A model generated the notes under the pieces. That model saw nothing but the letters and a program-made list of their open reading frames with translations. It was not told the DNA's origin and made no database searches. 64,000 nt of DNA from Terrimesophilobacter sp963702165 (GTDB lineage: Bacteria > Actinomycetota > Actinomycetes > Actinomycetales > Microbacteriaceae), in the NCBI GenBank assembly GCA_963702165.1, contig OY969722.1, positions 124,001 through 188,000 on the forward strand. Direction: 5' to 3'. Positions 9,501-17,112 of the stretch are shown here, one piece after another (within the stretch, counting starts at the first letter, position 1; each line of letters opens with the position of its first letter). The position numbers and the translations under genes are program-made.

Positions 9501-11065
9501 ACGCGCGCATCCCTGCGCCCAGGCGACCGTGGCTCGACGAGCTTGCGGCGGTGTACGACCTGACCAGGCTGCGTCAGCGCACCGACACCGAACTCGTGCT
9601 CGGCGTCAACGACATTCCGGAACGGCAGCAGCAACACGAGGTCTACTTCCGGCCCGACACCGACGGCAACCTAGCCGTCTACGGCGCGGGCGGCACAGGA
9701 AAGAGCTCAGCACTGCGCACCATCGCGATCGCCGCGGGCATCACCCCGCGCGGCGGTCCGATCGACGTCTACGGGCTGGACTTCGGCTCCGGCGGACTCC
9801 GGATGCTGGAGCCGCTCCCGCACGTCGGTTCGATCGTGAACGGCGACGACTCGGAGCGCGTCATCCGGTTGCTGCGCACACTGCGCGGAGTGCTAGAGGA
9901 CCGCGGCGAGCGCTACACCGCCGTCAATGCGTCCACCATCACCGAGTATCGCCAACTCGCAGGAAGACCAGACGAGAAGCGCATCCTGCTGCTCGTCGAC
10001 AACTTCCCGGCGTTCCGGAACGAGTTCGAGGTCGGCGCATCCCGCGCTCCCTGGTACGGCGCATTCCAGCAGCTGTTGGGTGAGGGCCGCGCGCTCGGCA
10101 TCCACGTCGCGATCTCGGCCGACCGCCCCGGCAGCGTGCCGACGGCCATCAGCTCGGCGATCACCCGCAGGGTGGTGCTCCGGATGGCGGAGGAGAGCTC
10201 GTACTACCTCCTCGACACGCCATCGGATGTGCTCGGGGCGGCGTCCCCTCCCGGCCGCGCGGTCATCGACGGCCTGGAGACTCAACTCGCGGTGGTCGGC
10301 GGCACCGCGAACGTCGCCGAGCAGTCGCACGCGGTGCGCGCGCTCGCGGAGGCGATGGCCCGCACCGGCCGCGCACCCGCGGAGCCGGTCGGGACGCTGC
10401 CGACCGAGATTCCCGCGAGCGAGTTGCCCGGATCGCTCGGCGGCCAGGCGGTGCTCGGCATCTCCGAGCTTGACCTCGCCCCGATCGGGTTCGACCCCAC
10501 CGGTGTCTTCCTCCTCGCAGGCCCGCCGGCGAGCGGCCGCACCAACGCGTTGAAGGCGCTGATCGGCAGTCTCGATCGTGCGCTGCCCGGCTCGATGCGC
10601 TACTACTTCGGCAATCCGCGATCCGACGTCGGCAGGCTGCCCGGCTGGGAGGCCACCGCCACCGCGCTCGAGGACATTACCGCGCTCGCCAAGGAGGTCA
10701 CCGCCTCTGTCGGCTCGAGCAGTGCCGGCAAGATCGTCGTGGTCATCGAGCAGGTCGCCGACTTCCTCAGCTCGAGCGCGGACTCCGCGCTGGTCGAGCT
10801 CATGAAGGCGGTCAAGCGCAGCGACCACTTCCTGCTCGCCGACTCCGAGACCGGGCAGTGGGGGTCGTCCTGGCCGCTGCTGTCCGAGGTGAAGAGCGCC
10901 CGCACCGGATTCCTACTTCAACCGGAATCCATCGAGGGCGACACCATCCTGAAGACCTCGCTGCCGCGCGTCTCGCGCGCTGAATTCCCGCCCGGAAGGG
11001 GGTACTTCATCGCGCGCGGCAAGGCAACACGAGTGCAACTGCCGCTCGCCGAGGCGCGTGAGTGA
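6578..11065 (+). CDS. Type VII secretion FtsK/SpoIIIE motor ATPase with N-terminal FHA domain (EssC/EccC-like)
   Basis: 1495 residues from the GTG at 6578 (AGAGGAAG ribosome site, GTGA overlap with the previous gene). An N-terminal beta-rich part and an FHA domain lie at about 100-190 (LGRERG, SKRHARL, NSANGIEVDG). A membrane hairpin lies at about 240-280, and three ATPase domains follow. The first has GGTTGSGKS near 708 and LVLVIDEFAAL. The second has GAGGTGKS near 1036. The third has a degenerate GPPASGRT near 1314, where the Walker lysine is Arg. One chain with FHA plus three ATPases is the EssC plan of T7SSb rather than the split mycobacterial EccCa/Cb. It would recognise and drive export of the WXG100 and effector proteins encoded next. 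No EccB, EccD, EccE or mycosin gene is visible here. Confidence 0.93.
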   Translation: MKLKLTLGRKTGPKADIVVTADASATIGALASTIAAVDPLIPDHGASSVSSLRLVSSEGGRGRLLDPSLTVGDSPLASGAAVELVEGTGEQPPEAGREVAAVLRVVEGPDAGSEFALPIGTATLGRERGLEVSLSDPLVSKRHARLDVSAVAVRFVDLNSANGIEVDGGLMTRADIGDGGTVLLGDTRLTVRIVARTPGKHDIIADGPIPFNRSPRVERRYPGTEYAGPAVPGPKEATPFPWLAMAAPIIMGSVLFFVTERWISVIFMAMAPIVMIGTWLTNRSQRKQKAKAAAKQFDEQLEVLERDLATQVPIEREVRLAEVPSTMEVYDEAMRLGPVLWTRRPEHWSFLSLRLGIGTLPSRNTVDVSGEESGLPDYRERLREVIEQYRSVDGVPLSESLYDAGALGIVGDITPTADVARGILSQLVGLHSPAELVVTAMAGSAWTPELEWLKWLPHTASASSPIEVAHLTNSQGSAGQLLAALEEVQQARAKKELQRGAQVFDQSAIVQGAKVGEDGSLAAPPVPTPAILVVITDDAPVDRARLIQLAERAADSGIFPIWLAPNVEALPAVSRTYVETTADPTKSTVGYVRLGQRISPAATEPVTRDQALALAKRLAPVYDAGYFVADESDLPRSISLVTLLGAELAGSSQAAIERWTQNESIHDRSGSAPKKRSKRSGRLRAIVGQSAVDAMHLDLRQQGPHALVGGTTGSGKSEFLQSWVLGMAAEYSPDRVTFLFVDYKGGSAFADCVNLPHCVGLVTDLSPHLVRRALTSLRAELHHREHLLNRKKAKDLLELEKRGDPDSPPALVLVIDEFAALVGEVPEFVDGVVDIAQRGRSLGIHLIMATQRPAGVIKDNLRANTNLRIALRMADESDSQDVVGDKIAGTFDPSIPGRGIAKTGPGRLTPFQSAYAGGWTSEAREDPTIAISELRFGSEIVWERPGTTDVPVVEEDQGPTDQARLVATMVSAARDARIPAPRRPWLDELAAVYDLTRLRQRTDTELVLGVNDIPERQQQHEVYFRPDTDGNLAVYGAGGTGKSSALRTIAIAAGITPRGGPIDVYGLDFGSGGLRMLEPLPHVGSIVNGDDSERVIRLLRTLRGVLEDRGERYTAVNASTITEYRQLAGRPDEKRILLLVDNFPAFRNEFEVGASRAPWYGAFQQLLGEGRALGIHVAISADRPGSVPTAISSAITRRVVLRMAEESSYYLLDTPSDVLGAASPPGRAVIDGLETQLAVVGGTANVAEQSHAVRALAEAMARTGRAPAEPVGTLPTEIPASELPGSLGGQAVLGISELDLAPIGFDPTGVFLLAGPPASGRTNALKALIGSLDRALPGSMRYYFGNPRSDVGRLPGWEATATALEDITALAKEVTASVGSSSAGKIVVVIEQVADFLSSSADSALVELMKAVKRSDHFLLADSETGQWGSSWPLLSEVKSARTGFLLQPESIEGDTILKTSLPRVSRAEFPPGRGYFIARGKATRVQLPLAEARE

Positions 11066-11162
11066 TGGGGACCGCTCCCCATCGACCACGCGATGCACTC
11101 ATCGGTACCGTGAAACCACTAGCCCGCTCCCTGAGCGGCACTTGATAAGAAGGAGCACACGA

Positions 11163-11459
11163 ATGGCTAACCTCAACGTCACCTATGACGACCTCCGCGA
11201 CTCTGCCCAGCGCCTCCTCGCAGGCCGCGACGACCTGAACGCGAAGCTCACCGAGCTCAGCAACCTGGTTCAGAACCTGACCGCCAACGGCTTCCAGGCA
11301 GAGCAGTCGTCGGCCGCGTACCGCGACTCGTACGAGCAGTTCACCTCCGGCACGCGCACCGCGATCGACGGACTCGAGGGCCTCAGCCAATTCCTCGTCG
11401 CAGCAGCCGACGCGCTGCAGCAGACCGACGAGGGCCTCGCCAACGCCATCCGCGGCTAG
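11163..11459 (+). CDS. WXG100-size ESAT-6-like T7SS substrate
   Basis: 98-residue, all-helical, hairpin-type protein of exactly WXG100 length. The start at ATG 11163 is fixed by an AGAAGGAG ribosome site eight bases upstream, the strongest in the locus. The usual W-X-G turn is replaced by NGF near residue 43. The surrounding pattern (LSNLVQNLTANGF, then SAAYRDSYEQF) is otherwise typical, and a C-terminal Y-x-x-x-E-like element is absent. Lying directly after the motor gene, it is the likely co-secreted core substrate, comparable to EsxA. A strong hairpin follows it at 11466-11494. Confidence 0.85.
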   Translation: MANLNVTYDDLRDSAQRLLAGRDDLNAKLTELSNLVQNLTANGFQAEQSSAAYRDSYEQFTSGTRTAIDGLEGLSQFLVAAADALQQTDEGLANAIRG

Positions 11460-11465
11460 TACTCT

Positions 11466-11494
11466 CACCGGCCCCCGCAATCCGGGGGCCGGTG
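11466..11494 (+). terminator. GC-rich hairpin after the WXG100 gene
   Basis: Perfect 11-bp inverted repeat (CACCGGCCCCC / GGGGGCCGGTG), extendable by one G-C pair, with a five-base loop. It starts seven bases after the WXG100 stop codon. There is no T-run, as is common in actinomycetes. Between two co-directional genes it probably acts as a partial terminator or mRNA 3' stabiliser, giving more WXG100 protein than downstream products. Confidence 0.75.
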
Positions 11495-11539
11495 CGGAGA
11501 GCCGCATCCACCAGCCAACCACGAAAGGACGCGCACACG

Positions 11540-11863
11540 ATGGCCGGAGGCGATCTCAGGGTCGACTACAACAGGCTCGGTGAGCTCGACACCAACCTGA
11601 CGACCGCGGTCGACACGGTCGGCCGCGAGTTCGAGTCCATGCTGACCCTGTCTCACGCGGTCGGCGACCACAGGCTCGCAGCGCGGACCGTCGAGTTCCG
11701 GGACTCGTGGGACAAGCGGCGGCTCGAGATCGTGAAGAACCTCGAGTGGCTGCGCGACTCGGTCAAGAACATCCACACTCAGCTCGCGGAGACCGACGCA
11801 TCTCTCGCCAACGGGCTGACCACCCCGCCCGCAGGCAACGGCCCGGCACCTCAGGCGGTATGA
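11540..11863 (+). CDS. Small helical T7SS effector partner, module A
   Basis: 107 residues from ATG 11540 (GAAAGGA upstream). It is predicted helical, with DSWDKRRLEIVKNLEWLRDSVKNI near residues 55-80. The SWDK element resembles a WXG100 turn. It aligns over its whole length with the 101-residue protein at 15167 (DLRVDYNRLGELD / DIRIDFERLDRAD; FRDSWDKRR / FREAWSIRR). Both lie immediately before a large exported protein, which is how LXG partner (Lap-type) proteins are arranged in T7SSb loci. I infer it pairs with the product of 11865 to form its export signal. The stop is one base before the next start. Confidence 0.75.
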   Translation: MAGGDLRVDYNRLGELDTNLTTAVDTVGREFESMLTLSHAVGDHRLAARTVEFRDSWDKRRLEIVKNLEWLRDSVKNIHTQLAETDASLANGLTTPPAGNGPAPQAV

Positions 11864-11864
11864 C

Positions 11865-13190
11865 ATGTGCTTCCGCTGTGACGATCCGATTCCCGATGAA
11901 ATCCCGGGCAATCCCGAAACTGTAAGCAGTTTCGCGAAGGCCTTCAGCACCACCGCCGAGGCGCTGCGTGAGGCGGCCGCCGAGCTCTCGAACCTCGCGA
12001 ACGACGACATCACGATCAGCGAAGCGGTCGACGAGGTCCGGTCCAAGGCCGGCGACGCGAGCGGAGATACCGAGCGCGTCGCGGTCCGTTACCAGGGGGC
12101 GGCCGAAACCTTCAGCGCCTACGCAGGGGCGCTCTCCGACGCGCACGCGAACGGCAACGGCGCGCGCACCCAGATCATCTCCAACAACGACAACGGGCGG
12201 TACTGGCGGCACCGCCAGAACCAGCTTCGCGATCAGGCGATGTGGGGCAACACCGACCCGGAACTGCTCGCCGACCTCGAGGAGGCGAACCGGCAGGCGA
12301 ACCACTACGACTCCCAGTACACGACCTATCTCGCGCAGTACAACGCCGCGGTGTCGTCCTGGGAGACCGCGGTCAACGACGCCGTCAACGGCCTGCGCGA
12401 TGCGGAATCCGACTCCAACCTCAACGACGGATTCTGGGACGGAGTCCTTGGCGACCTGCAGCTGTTGTGGGAGCTCGCATCCAAGTACCTCGGGCCGGTG
12501 CTCGAGATCCTGCGGGACGTGCTCGAGATTCTCAAGAAGATCGTCGACGTGCTCGCTCTCATCGTGACGGTTCTCGCCCTGTTCATCCCGGTGCTGGCGC
12601 CGCTCGCCGCCGCGCTGTCCGCGCTCGCGGTCATCCTGTCGGTGGCGATCTTCGCGTGCTCGGCCCTGCTGTTCCTGATGGGCAGGGAAAGCCTCGGCCG
12701 GGTGCTGGCCGACGGCATCTCGGCGCTCACCAGCGTGATCACCTCCAAGCTCGGCGGTGGCAACGGCCTGTTCGATGACGTCGCGAGCGCGTTCTCCGGT
12801 GTGACGCAGCGGAGTGCCGCCGTCGCCGCCGGCAGTACCGTGCCGCTTGTGGTGCGGCCGACCAGCAACCAGGTGGCCGACCTGTTGCAGAGTCAGACGA
12901 TCGGCGGCCTGGTCAGCGCGTACGGGACTCCGGTCAACTACTTCGTCAGCGAGGGTCTCGACTTCGAGTTGTCCCACCTCGGCCAGCAGCCGTGGGGCGC
13001 GCCGCCGAAGCCGGTGTGGGATCTGTCCGACGCGACCCCGACCGACATGCTCCCCGGCTTCGCGGACATTGCCACCTTCGGAACGGCATCGCCGCTCGCG
13101 GGCATGTTCGACTGGGACTATGACATCGGTGCGTCGTGGAATGAGATGACGGATGTCTGGGGCTCCGTCAACGCGGTGCCCGCATCGTGA
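11865..13190 (+). CDS. Putative T7SS-exported effector A with membrane segment
   Basis: 441 residues. Residues 15-110 form a helical domain that matches the T7SS-signal type of actinomycete exported proteins (GNPETVSSFAKAFSTTAEAL ... RYQGAAETFSAYAGALSDA). A coiled region follows to about 190, then a hydrophobic membrane segment at about 225-275, then a unique tail of about 165 residues with no toxin motif I recognise. The N-terminal half aligns with the protein at 15469 (NDDITISEAVDEVR / DEDLTIGKSVDSMR; LNDGFWDGVLGDL / LNDGFLDHVGAVL), whereas the tails are unrelated. That mosaic is typical of polymorphic effectors. It could instead be a structural secretion component. Confidence 0.72.
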   Translation: MCFRCDDPIPDEIPGNPETVSSFAKAFSTTAEALREAAAELSNLANDDITISEAVDEVRSKAGDASGDTERVAVRYQGAAETFSAYAGALSDAHANGNGARTQIISNNDNGRYWRHRQNQLRDQAMWGNTDPELLADLEEANRQANHYDSQYTTYLAQYNAAVSSWETAVNDAVNGLRDAESDSNLNDGFWDGVLGDLQLLWELASKYLGPVLEILRDVLEILKKIVDVLALIVTVLALFIPVLAPLAAALSALAVILSVAIFACSALLFLMGRESLGRVLADGISALTSVITSKLGGGNGLFDDVASAFSGVTQRSAAVAAGSTVPLVVRPTSNQVADLLQSQTIGGLVSAYGTPVNYFVSEGLDFELSHLGQQPWGAPPKPVWDLSDATPTDMLPGFADIATFGTASPLAGMFDWDYDIGASWNEMTDVWGSVNAVPAS

Positions 13191-13801
13191 GCGGCGGCAT
13201 CCTCAGCGATGGCATCCTGACCGTGCAGGTCCCGGCCGGCTGGATCGCCCTGCCCGGCCAGGATGAGGACGCGGGCGCGCGCATAGCCGAGATCGTCGAC
13301 GGACTCGACTTCGGCGAGGACCGCGACGAACCCGCCGGTCGGCTTGCCGCCGCGCTCGGCACGGTGACGGCAATCGCCGCCGCCCTGCCCGCAGGAGCGC
13401 GACGCAGCTTCGCCTTCGTCATCGCTCCGCACACCGGCCGCGTGGAAGCGATGCTCAGCATGCGCGTGAGCCGCATCACGCCGGACGCATACGACAACTA
13501 CCTCATCGCGGCCCGTTCGTTCAGCGGCGACGAGAGCACCGAGGTCATCCGCCGCACCGTCGAGGAGGTCGAACTGCCGACCGGGCGCGGTGTGCTCAGC
13601 CACGACTTCACCCTCCCCGTTGCGCCCGAAGGCGTGCCGAATCCGGCCATGGAGCGCACGTTCCTCGCCCTCTTTCCGCACGGTGGCGAGACCGGCGTCG
13701 AGTTCACGCTGCTCACCCAGAACTTGGCGTTGTTCAGCGACACCGGGGCATACTTGATGGCGTTGGCGGCCGGGGAAGACCCATCCGCAGGAGACGATTG
13801 A
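13187..13801 (+). CDS. Unrecognised protein of effector module A
   Basis: 204 residues, GTG start overlapping the effector A stop by four bases and ending on the ATG of the next gene. There is no signal peptide or membrane helix. The layout (ILTVQVPAGWIALPGQ near the start, a long middle, TLLTQNLALFSDTGAYLMALAAG at the end) resembles loosely the proteins at 13801 and 17573, which also open with a beta strand plus xPxxW and end with a helix after an LxxFS-type strand. It may be a distant member of the same family. The position suggests chaperone or immunity function for effector A, but nothing in the sequence proves it. Confidence 0.6.
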   Translation: MSGGILSDGILTVQVPAGWIALPGQDEDAGARIAEIVDGLDFGEDRDEPAGRLAAALGTVTAIAAALPAGARRSFAFVIAPHTGRVEAMLSMRVSRITPDAYDNYLIAARSFSGDESTEVIRRTVEEVELPTGRGVLSHDFTLPVAPEGVPNPAMERTFLALFPHGGETGVEFTLLTQNLALFSDTGAYLMALAAGEDPSAGDD

Positions 13802-14442
13802 TGACGATGACTGAACCCACAACTCCGCGCTTCGTACTGCCGGGCAAGTGGGGACGAATCAACCTCGCGACCGACGAGTCGATTCACCGCTCCATCCGCA
13901 AGGTCCTCGATGAGGCGACCAAGCGCCGCGACGACCTCGCGACAACTCGCGCCGAACTGCGCTCGCGCTTCCAGAAGGCTGCCGATGCGGCCCGGGAGGG
14001 CGGGGCATCCGATTTCTACGTCGCGTTCAACCTGACCCCGAAGATTCCATTGCCCGCCTGGGTGTCGGTGTTCACCCCACGTATCGAGGCCACCGACTTC
14101 GATGCACTGGGGCTGAGCGAGCTGAAGGCGTTCCTCGAGGTCGGAACACGCGGCTGGGCCCCGGAGGAAGGGTCGGTGTCCACGCTGGAGGCCGACGGCC
14201 GAATCCACGCGGTACGCCACTCGTGGCGCCGGGTGCGAGAGGTGTCGGAAGGGGACGCGGAAGCGACCTTCGAGTTCGTCGAGGCCGACTACTGGCTCGC
14301 CGCAGCCAACCCGAACCGGCTCGCGCTGCTGACGTTCTCCACCGCGCTCGCCGAATACGAGGAGGAGATGCTCGGGCTGTTCGACGCGATTGTGAAGACG
14401 ATCCGCTGGCCCGCTCCGACCACAGACGAGGGTGCCCAGTGA
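13801..14442 (+). CDS. Effector-module accessory protein, module A (paralogue of 17573 product)
   Basis: 213 residues from ATG 13801, which shares its A with the preceding TGA. The AGGAGA at 13789-13794 supports this start over the in-frame TTG three bases earlier. It is soluble. It aligns with the product of 17573: RFVLPGKW / RFRLPGDW near the start, FYVAFNLTPKIPLPAWVSV / MFIAIQLVDGLPLPITIAV in the middle, and LLTFSTALAEYEEEMLGLFDAI / LVNFSTSMAELWEHLLPFFDAI at the end. Because one copy accompanies each effector module, I infer a conserved accessory role such as export chaperone. The family name is not known to me. Confidence 0.65.
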   Translation: MTMTEPTTPRFVLPGKWGRINLATDESIHRSIRKVLDEATKRRDDLATTRAELRSRFQKAADAAREGGASDFYVAFNLTPKIPLPAWVSVFTPRIEATDFDALGLSELKAFLEVGTRGWAPEEGSVSTLEADGRIHAVRHSWRRVREVSEGDAEATFEFVEADYWLAAANPNRLALLTFSTALAEYEEEMLGLFDAIVKTIRWPAPTTDEGAQ

Positions 14443-15065
14443 CGACAGAAGGGGTCGTGATCCTCACGATCATCGGTGTTCTGGTTGTCGCGCCGTTCGT
14501 CATCATCCCGCTGCTCGCACGCCCCCACGTGAAGGATGGGCGACGGGCCGAGGAGAACGCAGTCTGGCAGCCCAGCCTGAGCCCGGGGTACCTGTTCGCC
14601 CGATTCTGGGTGAAACTGCCTCGGTCAGAAGCGGACCGCATCGCCCGACAGATCCTGGAGCACCTGAGGTTCCACACCCGGCGCCTGCCAGAGGCGACCT
14701 ACCAGTTCGTGCTGCCGAACGGGTCGTTCGTGACGGTGAGGGACTTCGTGCCCGCCGGCGGCACCGGCCGTTCTCTGTGGCTTATGAAGCACCGCGCAAC
14801 GAGCACGGCCACGGGCACCCGGCTGGTCATGTACTCGTTCAGCGGACCCGGGTCCCTTCAGGTCACCGACGGGTGGTTCACCGGGCAAATGACCCCGCGC
14901 CAGGAGCGCTGGGTGATCGGACGCCTGTCCGCCGCAGTCTGGTACTCCTATGCCATCCGGGACCGGGATCGCGACGCCGGGTCCATCGTGATCCGCCCGC
15001 AGGACGATCCGCGACCGCTCGCGCCAGGCGACGACACCCGCTCCGCCAAGGTCGCCGCCGCGTAA
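14439..15065 (+). CDS. Membrane-anchored protein of unknown function, end of module A
   Basis: 208 residues from GTG 14439 (GTGA overlap with the previous gene). One N-terminal membrane helix lies at about residues 6-26 (VVILTIIGVLVVAPFVIIPLL), with the rest (about 180 residues) predicted alpha/beta without recognised motifs. Its topology could place the domain outside the membrane. It is the last gene of module A: a 101-base gap with its own promoter-like box separates it from module B, which has no equivalent. An immunity function against effector A is a possibility from position only. Confidence 0.6.
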   Translation: MTTEGVVILTIIGVLVVAPFVIIPLLARPHVKDGRRAEENAVWQPSLSPGYLFARFWVKLPRSEADRIARQILEHLRFHTRRLPEATYQFVLPNGSFVTVRDFVPAGGTGRSLWLMKHRATSTATGTRLVMYSFSGPGSLQVTDGWFTGQMTPRQERWVIGRLSAAVWYSYAIRDRDRDAGSIVIRPQDDPRPLAPGDDTRSAKVAAA

Positions 15066-15143
15066 CCCACCACCCCTTACCGCTGTGGGATCCGCGCCGG
15101 CTATGGGCAGCGGTGCCCATCGCCGGGAGCGTCGGGGCTTCGC

Positions 15144-15149
15144 TACAGT
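15144..15149 (+). promoter_or_regulatory. -10-like box before effector module B
   Basis: TACAGT lies 17 bases before the ATG of the partner gene at 15167, in the only non-overlapping gap of this part of the locus, and a GAGGGGGC ribosome site lies in between. No clear -35 is visible. It suggests module B can be transcribed separately from module A. Confidence 0.4.
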
Positions 15150-15166
15150 GTCGCTGAGGGGGCAGC

Positions 15167-15472
15167 ATGAGCGATATCCGGATCGATTTCGAACGGCTGG
15201 ATCGGGCGGATCAGCGGTTGAGTACCGTGCTGGCAGACTTCACGAATACGGGCGAGCTTTCGGCGCGATCCGTCGAGGTTGCTGGGCACCCCGCCGTTGA
15301 GAGCGCCGCCCGCGACTTCCGTGAGGCCTGGAGCATCCGGCGCGAGCGGCTCACCGATGAGCTGACCTTCGTGCGCGAATCGGCTGTCGCTATCAGGGAT
15401 ACGTTTCGCGCCCTCGACACCGAACTGGAGGCGCGCGTCAACGCCTTCACGAGCGCGGAGCCCGACGCGTGA
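15167..15472 (+). CDS. Small helical T7SS effector partner, module B
   Basis: 101 residues, helical, paralogue of the 107-residue protein at 11540 (shared DxRxDxxRL start, FREAWSIRRERL in the middle, and a final helix with TFRALDTELEARV). Tryptophan in the AWSI element sits where WXG100 proteins have their turn. The stop overlaps the GTG of the lipase-type effector gene by four bases, indicating coupled translation and probably a stoichiometric complex. No enzymatic features are present. Confidence 0.75.
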   Translation: MSDIRIDFERLDRADQRLSTVLADFTNTGELSARSVEVAGHPAVESAARDFREAWSIRRERLTDELTFVRESAVAIRDTFRALDTELEARVNAFTSAEPDA

Positions 15473-17112
15473 GTGCTCAGCTGTGGATGTTCGAGGAGCT
15501 TCCCGGCGATGCGGGTCAGTTGCGGGTGGAGTCCACGCGGCTTGCGACGATCGCCGAGACGCTGCGCAGCCTCTCGATAGTGCTCAACAACGTCGCTGAC
15601 GAGGACCTCACGATCGGCAAGTCGGTCGACTCGATGCGTGAACGCACGCGCGTCGTCTCCAGCGACCTCGTGACCGTCGAGCCGCGTTACACCGAAACCT
15701 CGGAGGCGCTCACCGACTACGCGGTGGTGCTTGAGGACACGCAGTCGCGCGTGCGCGAGCTGAGAACGGAAGTCGCCGCGCACGAGCACGACCTCGCTGT
15801 CGCCGAGCCGACGCTCCGCGACCTCGAACACCGCACCACGATGGCGGCGATGGCGGGGGAGGATCCCGGGGTCATCGAGGACCTGCTGAGTCGCCAGTCG
15901 CATTACCGCCATCAGGTCGCGGATGCGCAGGCAGGCCTCGCCGCGGCCTGGCAGCGCTACAACCAGGCGGTCGAAGAACGAAACGTTGCCGCGGAGACCG
16001 CAGCCCGGCGCATCCGATTGGAACTCGGCACCCTCAACGACGGCTTCCTCGACCACGTCGGAGCGGTGCTCGACGATCTCGGCGGGTTCATCGCTGCCGT
16101 CGGCGAATGGATCGTGCGGATCCTTGACACGGCGCTCACGTCACTTCTGCTGGTCGTCATGGTCGTGGTGGCGCTCGTGGTGGTGCTCGCGGTGGTTCTG
16201 GCGCTGTTCCCGGTGTTCCTTGCGCTTCTCACGTCCGGCGTGCTGTCGATGGACGGCTTTGTCGAAATGCTGGTTGGTATCGCGCTCGTCGTCGTTCCGT
16301 TGCTGACGGGCGCCGTCGCTGCGCTCATGCTGCGGGAAGCGCTTGCCCCGACGCCGACCGTTCGGCCAGTGACCGAGACGCTGGGTGGGCGAATCGTGAA
16401 CAAGCAGGGCGCATCCGACTACCAGTATCTCTTCCAGAACAACGGAAAGCTCGACGAGAACGGCGGAAGGGACCGCACAGTCGTCGAAGTTGTTCAGGTG
16501 CTCGATCAGAACGGCGCACCGGCGCTGGACGAGTTCGGAAACCCCATCTGGCGTGTGACGCTGCCGAGCACACAGGACTGGCAACTGCTGATGGGCGGCG
16601 ACTTTGGCGACGCCGGCGCGGTCAACGACCTGGGTTCCAACCTCGCGCTGATCCTCGCGCCGGACCAGAAGGCAGCGTACGAGCGGGCAGTGCTCCAGGC
16701 CATGAGCGATGCCGGTATCGGACCGAATGACTCGGTCATGCTTGCCGGCTGGAGCCAGGGAGGCATCCTCGCCGGCGCGATGGCATCTGATCCCGACTCG
16801 CCCTTCAACATCCGCGCCATCGCGGTCGCGGGTGCGCCGATCGACCACATGCCGATCCCGCCGACCATTTCGGTGCTCGCGATCCAGCACGACGGCGATC
16901 ACGTTCCCAGGCTCGATGGCACCCCGCCGCACCAGGGTCCGAACTGGGTGACCATAACCGAGCCATCAGGCCAGTCGGGATACCCACACAACGCCGACTA
17001 CTACGCCCAGACCGCAGCTGGGGTGGACAGTGAACGGCAGGCGATGTTCTTCTCCGACTACGAACTCGCGTACCAGTACGAGTTCGCCGAAACAGAAACG
17101 GCGGTCAAGTGA
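15469..17112 (+). CDS. Putative T7SS-exported effector B with C-terminal lipase-like hydrolase
   Basis: 547 residues, GTG start. Residues 10-95 form a T7SS-signal-like helical domain (RYTETSEALTDYAVVLEDT), followed by a coiled region to about 200, a strongly hydrophobic segment at about 223-292 and a C-terminal alpha/beta-hydrolase domain at about 345-547. The nucleophile elbow is GWSQGG (Ser429). Likely partners are Asp475 or Asp477 in QHDGDHVP and His507 in YPHNADYY, in the right order for a Ser-Asp-His triad of the cutinase/PE-PPE/lipase kind. The first ~190 residues are paralogous to effector A; the hydrolase is not. I infer an exported lipase or esterase aimed at envelope lipids. The adjacent lipoprotein gene fits an immunity role. 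Confidence 0.75.
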   Translation: MSAQLWMFEELPGDAGQLRVESTRLATIAETLRSLSIVLNNVADEDLTIGKSVDSMRERTRVVSSDLVTVEPRYTETSEALTDYAVVLEDTQSRVRELRTEVAAHEHDLAVAEPTLRDLEHRTTMAAMAGEDPGVIEDLLSRQSHYRHQVADAQAGLAAAWQRYNQAVEERNVAAETAARRIRLELGTLNDGFLDHVGAVLDDLGGFIAAVGEWIVRILDTALTSLLLVVMVVVALVVVLAVVLALFPVFLALLTSGVLSMDGFVEMLVGIALVVVPLLTGAVAALMLREALAPTPTVRPVTETLGGRIVNKQGASDYQYLFQNNGKLDENGGRDRTVVEVVQVLDQNGAPALDEFGNPIWRVTLPSTQDWQLLMGGDFGDAGAVNDLGSNLALILAPDQKAAYERAVLQAMSDAGIGPNDSVMLAGWSQGGILAGAMASDPDSPFNIRAIAVAGAPIDHMPIPPTISVLAIQHDGDHVPRLDGTPPHQGPNWVTITEPSGQSGYPHNADYYAQTAAGVDSERQAMFFSDYELAYQYEFAETETAVK

